A DNA stretch of 64,000 nucleotides from CAZJNX01 sp964547415. Its GTDB lineage: Bacteria; Pseudomonadota; Alphaproteobacteria; Rhizobiales; Amorphaceae. Location: NCBI GenBank assembly GCA_964547415.1, contig CAZJNX010000002.1, positions 1 to 64,000 of the forward strand, in the 5' to 3' direction. Position 1 is the first letter of the stretch. Every line of letters starts with the position of its first letter. The notes under the pieces were generated by a model, which was not told the DNA's origin, ran no database searches, and worked only from the letters and a program-made list of their open reading frames with translations. Positions 43,989 through 52,835 of the stretch are shown here, piece after piece. The position numbers and the translations under genes are program-made.

Positions 43989-46766
43989 ATGCCGAACGAG
44001 ACGAACGCCGACGCCCCCTGGCACACGCTGGCCCCGGACGAGGTCGCCCGGCTCCAGGAGACGGACCCGGACACGGGGCTCGACCCGGCGGACGCGGCGG
44101 CCCGCCTCGAGCACTTCGGCCCCAACGCCCTCGACGAGCGGGGCGGGCGGACGATCTGGCACATCCTGTGGGAGCAGGTCTCCTCGGTCCTGATCCTCAT
44201 CCTCGTCTTCGCGGCCGCTCTCGCGGCCGTCCTCGGCAAGACGGTCGACGCCGTCGCGATCCTGGCGATCGTGGTCCTGTTCGTGGTCCTCGGCGTGGTG
44301 CAGGAGTACCGGGCGCAGAAGGCGATCGCGGCCCTCAGGCAGATGTCGACCCCGCTCGTGCGGGTCCTCAGGGGCGCGCGGCGGGAGGAGATGTCCTCCA
44401 CCGGCCTCGTGCCGGGGGACGTCGTCCTCCTCGAGGCGGGCAACGTGGTCCCCGCCGACCTCAGGATCGTGGAGAGCCGGGCGCTCAGGATCCAGGAGGC
44501 GGCCCTCACCGGGGAGTCGGAGCCGGTCGAGAAGATCGCCGCGCCGCTGCCGGACGCGGACCTCGCCGTCGGGGACCGGGTCAACATGGCCTACAAGGGC
44601 ACCGCCGCCACCTACGGGCGGGGCCGGGGCGTGGTGGTGGCGACGGGCATGGGCACCGAGCTCGGCCGGATCGCGGGCATGCTGCAGGCCGTCACCCACG
44701 AGCCGACGCCCCTGCAGCGCCGCCTCGACGGGCTGGCGAAGGTCCTCGCGGTGGTGGCGGTGGGGATCGCCGCCGTCGTGGCCGTGGCGGGCTGGCTGCG
44801 GGGGGAGGACGTCACCCTCGTCCTCCTCACCGGCATCAGCCTTGCCGTCGCCATCGTGCCGGAGGGCCTGCCCGCGGTCATGACGCTGACGCTCGCCCTC
44901 GGCAGCCGGCGGATGCTGAAGCGCAAGGCGCTCGTCCGCAAGCTGCCGGCGGTGGAGACCCTCGGCTCGGTGACCGTGATCTGTTCGGACAAGACCGGCA
45001 CGCTCACCCAGAACCGGATGACCGCCGTGGCGGTCGAGACGCTGGACGGACGCCTCGCCCTCGACGCTGCCGGCGAGGCGGCGATCGACGGCCGCCCGGA
45101 CGCGGCCGCCCTCCTGTCGGGCGCGGCGCTGTGCAACGACGCCGTCCTGCGCGCCGCCGCGGACGGACAGGAGGACGCGGTGGGCGATCCCACCGAGACC
45201 GCCCTCGTGACGGCGGCCGCGCGGGCGGGCCTTCCGAAGGCCGCGCTCGAGGACAGGCACCCGCGCCTCGCCGAGATCGCCTTCGACAGCACGCGCAAGC
45301 GGATGACGACCGTCCACGCCGCGGGCGAGGCCGGGACCGCGCTCGGCGCCCCCTTCCCGGACACGCCGGTGCTGGCGGTGACGAAGGGGGCGGTCGACGC
45401 CATCCTTCCCCTCGCCGACGAGGTCCTCGTCGGCGGCCGCGTCGTCCCCCTCGACGAGAGCCGCCGTGCAACGATGGTCCGCGCCAACGAGGCCTTCGGC
45501 GCGGACGGGATGCGGGTGCTCGCCGTCGCCGTGCATCCGCTCGCCGGCGAGCCGGCGGACCCGCGGGCGGAGGACCTCGAAACGGGCCTCGTGCTCCTCG
45601 GGCTCGTCGCCCTGATCGACCCGCCGCGCCCGGAGGCGGCCGAGGCGGTCGCCACCTGCCGGCGCGCGGGGATCCGCCCGGTGATGATCACCGGCGACCA
45701 TCCCGTCACCGCCCGCCGGATCGCGGCCGACCTCGGCATCTGCCGGGAGGACGCGCGGGTCGTGACCGGGCCCGAGCTCGAGCGGATGGCGGCGGACCTC
45801 GGGGCGATCGTGGACGAGGTCGGCGTCTACGCCCGCGTCTCGCCCGAGCACAAGCTGAAGATCATCGAGGCGCTGCGCGCCCGGGGCGAGGTGGTCGCCA
45901 TGACCGGCGACGGGGTGAACGACGCCCCCGCGCTCAAGCGGGCCGACATCGGCGTGGCCATGGGCTCGGGCACGGACGTCGCCCGGGAAGCGGCCGACAT
46001 GGTACTCCTCGACGACAACTTCGCGACCATCGTGGCCGCGGTCGAGGAGGGGCGCGTCGTCTACGACAACATCCGCCGCTTCGTGCAGTTCTCGGTGGCG
46101 GGCAACTTCGGCAAGGTGCTCACGGTGGCCGTGCCGCCCTTCCTCGGGCTGCCGCTGCTGCTCCTTCCCGTGCAGATCCTGTTCTCGAACCTTCTGACCG
46201 ACGGCCTCCTCGGCCTCGGCATGGGCCTCGAGAAGGCCGAGCGCGACACCATGCGCCGCCCGCCCCAGGACCCGGACGAGGGCGTCTTCAGCCGCGGCAT
46301 GGGCGTCCACGTCGTCTGGCTCGGCGGGCTGATCGGGCTCGTCACCGTCGGCGTCGGCGCGTGGGCCCACGGCACGCTCACCCGCGACGGGCCCCTGTCG
46401 CCGGCCGAGGCCGCATACCTCACGACGCTCGTCTTCACGACGCTCGCCCTCATCCAGCTCGGGCGCGTCCAGGCGACCCGCTCCTTCCACGACCCGGTCT
46501 GGCGGATGGACCCGCGCGCCAACCCGGCCCTCGCCGCGCTCGTCGGTCTCGCCTTCGCCCTCCAGATGACGGCGGTGTACCTGCCGGCGGCCCAGCCGTT
46601 CTTCCACACGGTTCCGCTCGGCGTCGGGAGCCTCGCCGTCGGCTTCGGCGCGAGCGCGGTCCTCCTCCTCGCCGCGGAGCTCGAGAAGGCGGTCCGGCGC
46701 GGGACGGGCGGTCCGGCGCCGCCTGCAAGGGACTGGCCCGTCGGGGCGACGGGCCGTCCCGGATGA
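43989..46766 (+). CDS. P-type cation ATPase, P2A (calcium/manganese-type)
   Basis: A 925-residue P-type ATPase. The actuator motif ALTGESEPVEK, the M4 motif AIVPEGLPAVMTLTLALG, the phosphorylation site SDKTGTLTQNRM (Asp334), hinge MITGDHPVTARRIA and AMTGDGVNDAPALKRADIGVAMG are all intact. PEGL in M4 and the N-terminal cation-ATPase domain (residues 10-80, DPADAAARLEHFGPNALDERGG) place it with SERCA/PMR1-type pumps. It likely exports Ca2+ or Mn2+ across the inner membrane at the expense of ATP. The four C-terminal helices are present. Export of Ca2+ would fit with calcium-binding RTX proteins, but that link is speculative. Confidence 0.92.
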   Translation: MPNETNADAPWHTLAPDEVARLQETDPDTGLDPADAAARLEHFGPNALDERGGRTIWHILWEQVSSVLILILVFAAALAAVLGKTVDAVAILAIVVLFVVLGVVQEYRAQKAIAALRQMSTPLVRVLRGARREEMSSTGLVPGDVVLLEAGNVVPADLRIVESRALRIQEAALTGESEPVEKIAAPLPDADLAVGDRVNMAYKGTAATYGRGRGVVVATGMGTELGRIAGMLQAVTHEPTPLQRRLDGLAKVLAVVAVGIAAVVAVAGWLRGEDVTLVLLTGISLAVAIVPEGLPAVMTLTLALGSRRMLKRKALVRKLPAVETLGSVTVICSDKTGTLTQNRMTAVAVETLDGRLALDAAGEAAIDGRPDAAALLSGAALCNDAVLRAAADGQEDAVGDPTETALVTAAARAGLPKAALEDRHPRLAEIAFDSTRKRMTTVHAAGEAGTALGAPFPDTPVLAVTKGAVDAILPLADEVLVGGRVVPLDESRRATMVRANEAFGADGMRVLAVAVHPLAGEPADPRAEDLETGLVLLGLVALIDPPRPEAAEAVATCRRAGIRPVMITGDHPVTARRIAADLGICREDARVVTGPELERMAADLGAIVDEVGVYARVSPEHKLKIIEALRARGEVVAMTGDGVNDAPALKRADIGVAMGSGTDVAREAADMVLLDDNFATIVAAVEEGRVVYDNIRRFVQFSVAGNFGKVLTVAVPPFLGLPLLLLPVQILFSNLLTDGLLGLGMGLEKAERDTMRRPPQDPDEGVFSRGMGVHVVWLGGLIGLVTVGVGAWAHGTLTRDGPLSPAEAAYLTTLVFTTLALIQLGRVQATRSFHDPVWRMDPRANPALAALVGLAFALQMTAVYLPAAQPFFHTVPLGVGSLAVGFGASAVLLLAAELEKAVRRGTGGPAPPARDWPVGATGRPG

Positions 46767-46842
46767 GGGGCGCGGCGCCGCGGCCGCGGGCGAACGCCGC
46801 ACCCACCGGCCGCGTCCGCCGCATTAAAGGGGTGCAGCACCC

Positions 46843-47100
46843 ATGCCCGCGCTCTTTCATGTTCTCGACACGGCCGCGATCCTCGCGGCGCTCGCGGCCG
46901 CCGTCCTGTGGTACCAGGCCGGCTCGCGCACCGTGCGCCGGATCTCGCGCTTCGAGACGCTTGACGCGGCGGACATCAACCGGATCGTGGTCGCCATGAA
47001 CCGCAGCGCCATCCTGAACCGGCGGGCGGCCCTCGCCTCGGCCGCGTCGGCCGCCTGCCTCGCCCTGCGCTTCGGCGCGTCGCTGACGGGCGGGCCATAG
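46843..47100 (+). CDS. Small hypothetical membrane protein, 85 aa
   Basis: Two hydrophobic segments (LDTAAILAALAAAVLWYQAG and AALASAASAACLALRFG) flank a basic, helical middle (VRRISRFETLDAADINRIVVAMNRSAILNRRA). It is not recognised. AAGGGG lies 10 bases before the ATG, partly inside a small stem (GGGTG-CAG-CACCC) that abuts the start codon. It ends in TAG, one of the few genes here that does. It lies 76 bases after the ATPase and 58 before the M48 gene, in the same direction. Confidence 0.6.
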   Translation: MPALFHVLDTAAILAALAAAVLWYQAGSRTVRRISRFETLDAADINRIVVAMNRSAILNRRAALASAASAACLALRFGASLTGGP

Positions 47101-47158
47101 CGGCGGACGGGCCGCAGCCTGCCCGCGAACCTCCTCTCCAGCCGGTCGTTCCCTCGCC

Positions 47159-47981
47159 ATGTGCACGAACTGCCTCCCCTTCCTCGCCCGCCCGGTCGAC
47201 CGGCGGCGCCTCCTCGTCGGCCTCACGACGGCGGCGGCCGCCCCGGCCCTTTCGGGGTGCGAGCGCATCGCGTCGGCCCTCGTCCCGTCGGCGGAGATCG
47301 AGCGGCTCGGCCTCGAGGCGTGGGCGCGCCTCAGGGCGCGGGTTCCCGCCTCGACAGACGGCACGGCCCAGCGCGCGGCGCGCACCATCGCCGACCGCCT
47401 CCTCCTCGCCGACGGGGATGATCCGGCCGCGTGGGAGGTCCTCGTCTTCGCCTCGCCGGAGATCAATGCGTTCGTCCTGCCGGGACGGAAGATCGGCATC
47501 TTCGAGGGGCTGGTGGCGACGGCGGGCAGCGCCGACGAGCTCGCCGCCGTGATCGGCCACGAGATCGGCCACCTGACGGCGAACCACGCCGAGGAGCGCG
47601 TGGTGGCGAGTGTCGCCCAGGACCTCGGGGTCCGGCTCGTCGCCCTCGCCCTCGACTGGGGGGACGTCCCTTTCGGCGAGGAGGTAGCGGCCGCGTTCGG
47701 GATGGGCGTCGAGTTCGGCCTCGCCCGCCCCTACGGCCGCGCCCAGGAGCTGGAAGCGGACCGGCTCGGCCTCTTCACGATGGCCCGCGCCGGGTACGAC
47801 CCGCGCGCGGCGATCCTCTTCTGGGAGCGGATGGACCGCGCCCGCCCGCGGCGGCCTGCCGGCGCTCCTGTCGACGCACCCGGCCCCGGCGAGGCGCATC
47901 GAGGCGCTCAGGGAGATCGTCCCCGAAGCGCTGTCCGCCCGCCCCGCCGGCATCGCGCCGCCCGCCGCTTCCGGCCGGTGA
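47159..47981 (+). pseudogene. M48-family lipoprotein metallopeptidase with 3' frameshift
   Basis: The main frame from ATG 47159 reads a lipoprotein signal (DRRRLLVGLTTAAAAPALSGC, Cys34, with a twin-arginine-like start), then an M48 domain: NAFVLPGRKIGIFEGLV, zinc motif HEIGH at 134-138, and ARPYGRAQELEADRLGLFTMARAGYDPRAAILFWERMDRA. At about 47845-47855 the frame turns to Arg/Pro-rich sequence, while the +1 frame continues exactly with the family's LLSTHPAPARRIEALREIVPEAL and stops at 47981. A single indel in the CCCGCCCGCGGCGG run explains it. The catalytic core is before the break, so a longer mis-ended protein could retain some activity. BepA/YcaL-type periplasmic quality control is the likely original role. 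Confidence 0.8.
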
Positions 47982-48208
47982 GGCGCCGCCGCCGCGCCGG
48001 GCCCGGACCGCGTGCAGGCGGTGGCGCCAGCGGTCTCGCCCGCCAGTCCGAGGGGCGGGCTTCGTTTGCCGTGACGCCATGGGCGCGGGGATCAGGGCGC
48101 GGGGATAACAGCGCGGGGACCGCGCATCGGCGGTGCCCGCCGCCGCCCGGCCTGCGTGTCGCGTTCGTCGAAGCGAACCGGTCCGGCCCGACGGCCGGCC
48201 CAGGGACG

Positions 48209-48285
48209 TGGCGACCCCGGCAGGATTCGAACCTGCGACCATCGGCTTAGAAGGCCGGTGCTCTATCCGGCTGAGCTACGGGGCC
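48209..48285 (-). tRNA. tRNA-Arg (anticodon TCT)
   Basis: A 77-base cloverleaf on the minus strand: acceptor GGCCCCG pairs with CGGGGTC, D arm GCTC/GAGC, anticodon loop CTTCTAA with TCT at 48251-48249, T arm GCAGG-TTCGAAT-CCTGC, and encoded CCA at the 3' end. It reads AGA codons. The base pair closing the bottom of the anticodon stem (C against A) appears mismatched. It lies 89 bases downstream of the complex I subunit gene on the same strand. Confidence 0.95.
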
Positions 48286-48374
48286 GGACGCGCGCGTCCG
48301 CTGCTTCCATACCGCAAAGGCGAGCCGGTGGGTAGGGCGGCCAAGACAAGGCGCCAGCGCCGTCGCCGCGAGCG

Positions 48375-48683
48375 TCAATGGGTCCAGGGGATCCGGCGCG
48401 TGGAGCGGAAGTTGTCCGCATAGGCGATCTTGCGCCGGCGTGGCTCGTGGGCCTCGATCACCCGGTAGGGGATGCCGTTGCGCTCGGCGTAGGCGATCGC
48501 CTCCTCCTTAGTGTCGAAGTCGAGGCTGATCTGCTGGCGCATGTCGGCCGAGGAGGTCCAGCCCATCAGGGGCTCGGTGGTGCGCGGCGTCTCGGGCTCG
48601 AAGTCGAGCCGCCACCTGTTGGTCTTGCCCCTGCCGGACTGCATGGCGGTCTTCGAGGGCTTGTGGATCCGAGCGGTCGTCAT
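48375..48683 (-). CDS. ETC complex I accessory subunit (NDUFS4-like)
   Basis: A 102-residue protein of the family covering the mitochondrial 18-kDa (NDUFS4/AQDQ) subunit, found as a supernumerary subunit of NADH:quinone oxidoreductase in alphaproteobacteria. Diagnostic segments are ARIHKPSKTAMQSGRGKTNRWRLDFE, LMGWTSSADMRQQISLDFDTKEEAIAYAERNGI and the C-terminal RKIAYADNFRSTRRIPWTH. It docks on the peripheral arm near the NADH module. ATG 48683 follows GGGGAGCACG. As usual in the group, it is encoded away from the nuo operon. Confidence 0.9.
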   Translation of the reverse strand: MTTARIHKPSKTAMQSGRGKTNRWRLDFEPETPRTTEPLMGWTSSADMRQQISLDFDTKEEAIAYAERNGIPYRVIEAHEPRRRKIAYADNFRSTRRIPWTH

Positions 48684-48847
48684 CGCGCAATCGTGCTCCC
48701 CGCGGCGGACGGACGGCCCGCCCGCACCAGGCGCCGGCAGCGGCGCCCCGACTTCACGCGGCCGATATAGGCGAAAAGGGCCGCCCGTGCATCCCGCCCC
48801 GGAGGCCTTGGCGTCCGTCGGGGACGCGCTGCCGCTCCCACCCTCGA

Positions 48848-49696
48848 TTGTCGCATGCATCACATGCAACGCCCCTGGTTGCGTTTCCCGTCGCGTCCGC
48901 ATCGCCGGTCCCGGGGACGGGCGGGACGGCCGCCCCGGCCGAGGGCACGATCGGGGATGCCCCCGGCCTCGTGGTGCGCGAGGACCGGCGCGTCGTCCTC
49001 TTGGGCGAGGAGACCGGGTTCGTGGACGCGCCGCGCACCGGCGAGATCCTGTTCCCGGTGGACGGCATGCTCCTCGAGGGCAATGGCGTGCGCCTCGTGG
49101 ACACCGGCGAAAGCGGGCTCACTAGTGGCGAGCCGGTCGCCGTCGACGGCACCCTGGTGCTCGGTGAGGACGGGCGCCTCCCGACCGATGGCGGCGAGCG
49201 CGTCTACGATGGCGACATCATCGTCATCGACGGCGAGGAGGCCCCGATCGACGGGGGCGACACCGCCGAGGGTTTCCGCCTCGCGCCCGAGGACGACGGC
49301 AAGGGTGTCGAGGTCGCGAGCGATGACACCGGCTCCTTCGGCGCGGCGGTGGCGGGCGCGGGCGACTTCAACGGCGACGGGCACGACGACGTCATCGTCG
49401 GCGCGCCGGCGGCGAACGAGGACGGCGAGGCCTGGATCGTCTGGGGCAAGCCGCGGGCGCTCGCGGACAACGTGGACCTCGACGACCTCGCCAGCGGCAG
49501 CTTCGAGGGCGACGCGGCGCCCGCGCTGCGCATGGGCGCCCCGTTCCGCGACGGGCTGTTCGGCGTCTCCGTGGCCGGCGGGCAGGACCTCGACGGGGAC
49601 GGCCGCGACGATGTGGTGATCGGCGCGCCGGGCCGCGAGGACGACCTCGCCAGCCAGGCCTACGTGGTCTACGGGGTGGAAGGGTTTGTCTTCTGA
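48848..49696 (+). CDS. FG-GAP repeat protein, start uncertain
   Basis: About 282 residues. The C-terminal part has two integrin-like FG-GAP repeats with calcium-type loops: GSFGAAVAGAGDFNGDGHDDVIVGAP and GLFGVSVAGGQDLDGDGRDDVVIGAP. The N-terminal 150 residues contain short beta repeats rich in Asp and Gly (VDGMLLEGNGVRLVDTG, GDIIVIDGEEAPIDGGD). The frame opens with TTG 48848, with no ribosome site and no signal peptide; two ATGs just inside (48855, 48864) are in another frame, so a 5' frameshift is possible. Such proteins are extracellular, often exported by type I systems. It may belong with the RTX proteins. Confidence 0.65.
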   Translation: MSHASHATPLVAFPVASASPVPGTGGTAAPAEGTIGDAPGLVVREDRRVVLLGEETGFVDAPRTGEILFPVDGMLLEGNGVRLVDTGESGLTSGEPVAVDGTLVLGEDGRLPTDGGERVYDGDIIVIDGEEAPIDGGDTAEGFRLAPEDDGKGVEVASDDTGSFGAAVAGAGDFNGDGHDDVIVGAPAANEDGEAWIVWGKPRALADNVDLDDLASGSFEGDAAPALRMGAPFRDGLFGVSVAGGQDLDGDGRDDVVIGAPGREDDLASQAYVVYGVEGFVF

Positions 49697-49721
49697 GCCG
49701 GACGGGGCGCGGCCGGCACCG

Positions 49722-50894
49722 TCAGCCGGCCGCCTCCGCCTCGTCCTCGATCACGATGCGCGGCGGGGGGCGGCGGCCCGCCGCGTTCTCCTCGAGCATT
49801 CCCATGAGACGGGCGGCGATGTCGAGGTAGCACACCGCCTGGGGGCTCTCCCCGTCGGCGACGACGACCGGGGCGCCCGCGTCGGACTGCTCGCGGATCT
49901 TGATGTCGAGGGGCACCTCCCCGAGGAAGGGGAGCGACAGGCGCTCGGCCTCCTTCCGCCCGCCGCCGGTGGTGAAGATCTCCGAGCGGTAGCCGCAGTT
50001 CGGGCAGATGAAGTGGCTCATGTTCTCCACGATGCCGAGGACGGGCACGTTCACCTTGCCGAACATGCCGGTCGCCTTGCGCGCGTCGATGAGGGCGAGG
50101 TCCTGGGGCGTCGTGACGATCACCGCCCCCGACAGGGGCACCTGCTGGGCGAGCGAGATCTGCACGTCGCCGGTGCCGGGCGGCATGTCGATGACGAGGC
50201 AGTCGAGGGCGCCCCAGGCGACGTCGCGCAGGAGCTGGGTGAGGGCGGACGTCACCATCGGCCCGCGCCAGACCACCGGCGCGTCGGCGGGCACGAGGAG
50301 GCCGATGGAGATCGCCTTCAGCCCGTAGGCGTCGAGGGGGGCGAGGCGGCGGTCGGGCAGGCTCTCCGGCTTGGCGCGCAGGCGCAGGAGCGTCGGGATC
50401 GAGGGGCCGTAGATGTCCGCGTCGAGGACCCCGACGGACCAGCCCAGCGCCGACAGGGCCGTGGCGATGTTGACCGCCGTCGTCGACTTGCCGACCCCGC
50501 CCTTGCCGGAGGCGATCGCGAGGATGTGCCGCACCTCCGGCACCAGGCGCCCGCCCTCGGCCGGCGGCGGCGCCGCCGCCTCGCCGGGGCGCGTGCGGGT
50601 GGGCCCCGCCGGGGCCGGGCGCTCCCGCCGGCCGCCGGAGGGCCGCTCCGCCGTGAGGGCGACCATCGCCCGTTCGACGCCCGGCACCGCCTTCACCGCC
50701 GCCTCGGCGGCCGTCCGCACCGGGGCGTAGGCCTTCGCCTCCTCCGGTGCCACGTTGATCGCGAAGGCGACCCGCCCGTCCGATACGAACACGTCCGACA
50801 CCAGGCCCGCCTCGACGATGGAGCGGCTGCCGTCCGGCACCCTCACCTCGTCGAGCCGCGCCATCACCTCGTCCTTCAGCGCCGGGCCCGCCAT
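49722..50894 (-). CDS. apbC: Mrp/NBP35-type Fe-S carrier ATPase
   Basis: A 390-residue P-loop protein of the Mrp/ApbC family, which binds and transfers Fe-S clusters. An N-terminal MIP18-like domain (residues 1-80) precedes a Pro-rich linker, then the deviant Walker A IASGKGGVGKSTTAVNIA, VLDADIYGPSIPTLL, VIDMPPGTGDVQISLAQ and the paired-Cys cluster motif FICPNCGYRSEIF. The length and order are normal for the alphaproteobacterial form. GGGGCGCC precedes the start. It is divergent from mobA across 99 bases. Confidence 0.94.
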   Translation of the reverse strand: MAGPALKDEVMARLDEVRVPDGSRSIVEAGLVSDVFVSDGRVAFAINVAPEEAKAYAPVRTAAEAAVKAVPGVERAMVALTAERPSGGRRERPAPAGPTRTRPGEAAAPPPAEGGRLVPEVRHILAIASGKGGVGKSTTAVNIATALSALGWSVGVLDADIYGPSIPTLLRLRAKPESLPDRRLAPLDAYGLKAISIGLLVPADAPVVWRGPMVTSALTQLLRDVAWGALDCLVIDMPPGTGDVQISLAQQVPLSGAVIVTTPQDLALIDARKATGMFGKVNVPVLGIVENMSHFICPNCGYRSEIFTTGGGRKEAERLSLPFLGEVPLDIKIREQSDAGAPVVVADGESPQAVCYLDIAARLMGMLEENAAGRRPPPRIVIEDEAEAAG

Positions 50895-50993
50895 GGCGCC
50901 CCTCCTTGCGTCCCGTTGCGTCCTTCCCCTTCACTAGTGCCCGCGCGCGGGTCGGGAAAGGGCGGCGCGCTACGGGCGGACCCGGAGGGAGGC

Positions 50994-51710
50994 ATGGAGC
51001 TCGCGGCGCTGGTGCTGGCCGGCGGAAGGGGACGGCGCATGGGCGGCGGCAAGCCCTTCCGTTCCCTCGCCGGCCGCCCCCTCCTCCTCCACGCGGCGGA
51101 GCGGGTGGCAGCGCCCGGCCGTCCGCTCGCGGTCTCCACGGGCGGGGCGGCGCCGGGGCCCTTCGCCGCGCAGCTGCCGGCGGCCGCGCTCCTTCCCGAC
51201 CCGCCGGGGACGGCAGGACCGGCCGCGGGCCTCCTCGCGGGCCTTTCCTGGGCGGCCGGCCTCTCGCCGCGCCCGGACGCCCTTCTCGTGGTGCCGGCGG
51301 ACGCCCCGTTCCTGCCGGACGACCTCGGCGAGCGCCTCGCGGCGGCGGCCGCGGGCGTTTCGGCGGTCGTCGCCACGTCCGCGTCCGGCCCCTCCCCCGT
51401 CGTCGGCCTCTACCGGCTCGAGGTGCGCGACACGCTCGCCGCCGTCCTCGACGGGACGCCCGCACCGGCGATGGCCGCCCTCCTGGGCCGCCTCCCCCAC
51501 CGGACGGTGGCGATCGCAGCCCCGCCCGCGCTCGCCGCCCGCGGCGCCGACCCGCTCTTCAACGTGAACCGGCCGCAGGAGCTTGCCGCCGCCGAGGCGC
51601 TCCTCGCGGGGCGCGCCGATCAACCGCCGCGGGTCTCCCCGGCCACCCAGCCCCCGAACGCCTCCGTCGAGTCTCCCTCGGGAAGGGCGACGAAGGCGGG
51701 CACCTCGTAG
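50994..51710 (+). CDS. mobA: Molybdenum cofactor guanylyltransferase
   Basis: A 238-residue MobA, which transfers GMP to Mo-molybdopterin. The N-terminal nucleotide loop LVLAGGRGRRMGGGKPF, the metal Asp region LLVVPADAPFLPDDLG, PVVGLYRLEV and FNVNRPQELAAAEALL are all visible. CGGAGGGAGGC before the ATG is a strong ribosome site. The family normally ends soon after NVNTPEDL. Here about 30 extra residues ([14 protein letters not shown]...) run into the 3' end of cutA on the other strand, a 91-base antisense overlap. An upstream frameshift or readthrough into the neighbour could account for the tail. Confidence 0.9.
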   Translation: MELAALVLAGGRGRRMGGGKPFRSLAGRPLLLHAAERVAAPGRPLAVSTGGAAPGPFAAQLPAAALLPDPPGTAGPAAGLLAGLSWAAGLSPRPDALLVVPADAPFLPDDLGERLAAAAAGVSAVVATSASGPSPVVGLYRLEVRDTLAAVLDGTPAPAMAALLGRLPHRTVAIAAPPALAARGADPLFNVNRPQELAAAEALLAGRADQPPRVSPATQPPNASVESPSGRATKAGTS

Positions 51711-51967
51711 GGGTGGGCGGCGAGGAGGGCCGCACCGAGGGCCTCGACCCGGTCGGGCGCCGTCTTCAGGATCGCCGCCACCTCCCCTTCCGCCTCGGTC
51801 TTCCCCTCCCAGCGGAAGACGGCCACCATGCCCGGAAAGAGGTTGGCGCAGGCGACGAGCCGCTTCTCGAGGAGGTCGCCGGCGATCCGCTTTGCGGTGT
51901 CGAGATCGGGAAAAGTCGTGTAGATGAGCCGCACCTTCACAGCGCCGCCCGCCTCACCGGTAGCCAT
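51620..51967 (-). CDS. cutA: Divalent cation tolerance protein CutA
   Basis: A 115-residue CutA1. The trimer-forming ferredoxin-like fold shows [56 protein letters not shown], followed by [13 protein letters not shown]. Conserved Cys and the PYE(V/L)P motif are present. It is cytoplasmic; the role in metal tolerance is genetic evidence from E. coli, and the mechanism is unclear. The 3' end overlaps that of mobA by 91 bases on the opposite strand, and it is divergent from nadK. A start a few codons in (GTG near KVRLIY) would also be acceptable. Confidence 0.92.
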   Translation of the reverse strand: MATGEAGGAVKVRLIYTTFPDLDTAKRIAGDLLEKRLVACANLFPGMVAVFRWEGKTEAEGEVAAILKTAPDRVEALGAALLAAHPYEVPAFVALPEGDSTEAFGGWVAGETRGG

Positions 51968-52014
51968 GCCGCCATCCTCCAGTTCCTTCTCGTCCGCTGG
52001 CCGGAGCCCCGCCC

Positions 52015-52809
52015 GTGCCGCCTGAGGCGTCCCGCCTCCCCGCCCCGCCGGGCGGCATCGCCTTCGTGGCGAGCCCGACGGACGAGGCCCGCGCCGCCCG
52101 CGACGCCCTCGCCGCCCGCTACGGGGACGTGCCGCCCGGGGAGGCGGACGTCGTCGTCGCCCTCGGCGGCGACGGGCTGATGCTCCAGACGCTGCACCGG
52201 TTCATGAACACCGGCAAGCCCATCTTCGGCATGAACCGCGGCTCTGTCGGCTTCCTGATGAACGAGTTCCGCCCCGAGGGGCTGATGGAGCGCCTCGCCG
52301 CGGCGGAGGTGACGGCCATCCGCCCCCTCCTCATGGAGGCGACGGACGAGAAGGGCCAGCACCACCGGGCGCGCGCCATCAACGAGGTCTCGCTCCTGCG
52401 CCAGACCCACCAGGCGGCGAAGCTGAGGATCGCCATCGACGGGCGCACCCGCCTCGCCGAGCTCATCTGCGACGGCGTCCTCGTGGCGACGCCCGCGGGC
52501 TCCACCGCCTACAACCTGTCCGCCCACGGGCCGATCCTGCCGATCAACGCCCAGCTCCTCGCCCTCACGCCGATCTCCGCCTTCCGGCCGCGGCGCTGGC
52601 GCGGGGCCTTGCTGCCGTCCCACGTCACCGTCACCATCGCGTGCCTCGAACACGACAAGCGCCCCGTGGCGGCCGCCGCCGACCACGTGGAGATCCGCCG
52701 CGTGCGCGAGGTGTCGATCCGCGAGGACCGGGAGGCGACATCACTCGTCATGTTCGACCCGGACCACAGCTGGGACGAGCGGATCCTGAACGAGCAGTTC
52801 CTCTACTGA
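52015..52809 (+). CDS. nadK: NAD kinase
   Basis: A 264-residue NadK, phosphorylating NAD to NADP. The GGDG catalytic motif is in [16 protein letters not shown] near residue 51; [47 protein letters not shown] and LTPISAF follow as expected. The start is GTG 52015 with GGAG 8 bases upstream; there is no earlier in-frame ATG. It is followed after 26 bases by the MaoC gene, so they may share a transcript, though there is no obvious functional link. Confidence 0.95.
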   Translation: MPPEASRLPAPPGGIAFVASPTDEARAARDALAARYGDVPPGEADVVVALGGDGLMLQTLHRFMNTGKPIFGMNRGSVGFLMNEFRPEGLMERLAAAEVTAIRPLLMEATDEKGQHHRARAINEVSLLRQTHQAAKLRIAIDGRTRLAELICDGVLVATPAGSTAYNLSAHGPILPINAQLLALTPISAFRPRRWRGALLPSHVTVTIACLEHDKRPVAAAADHVEIRRVREVSIREDREATSLVMFDPDHSWDERILNEQFLY

Positions 52810-52835
52810 GGACGGGCAAGCGAGGGAGGAAGGCA

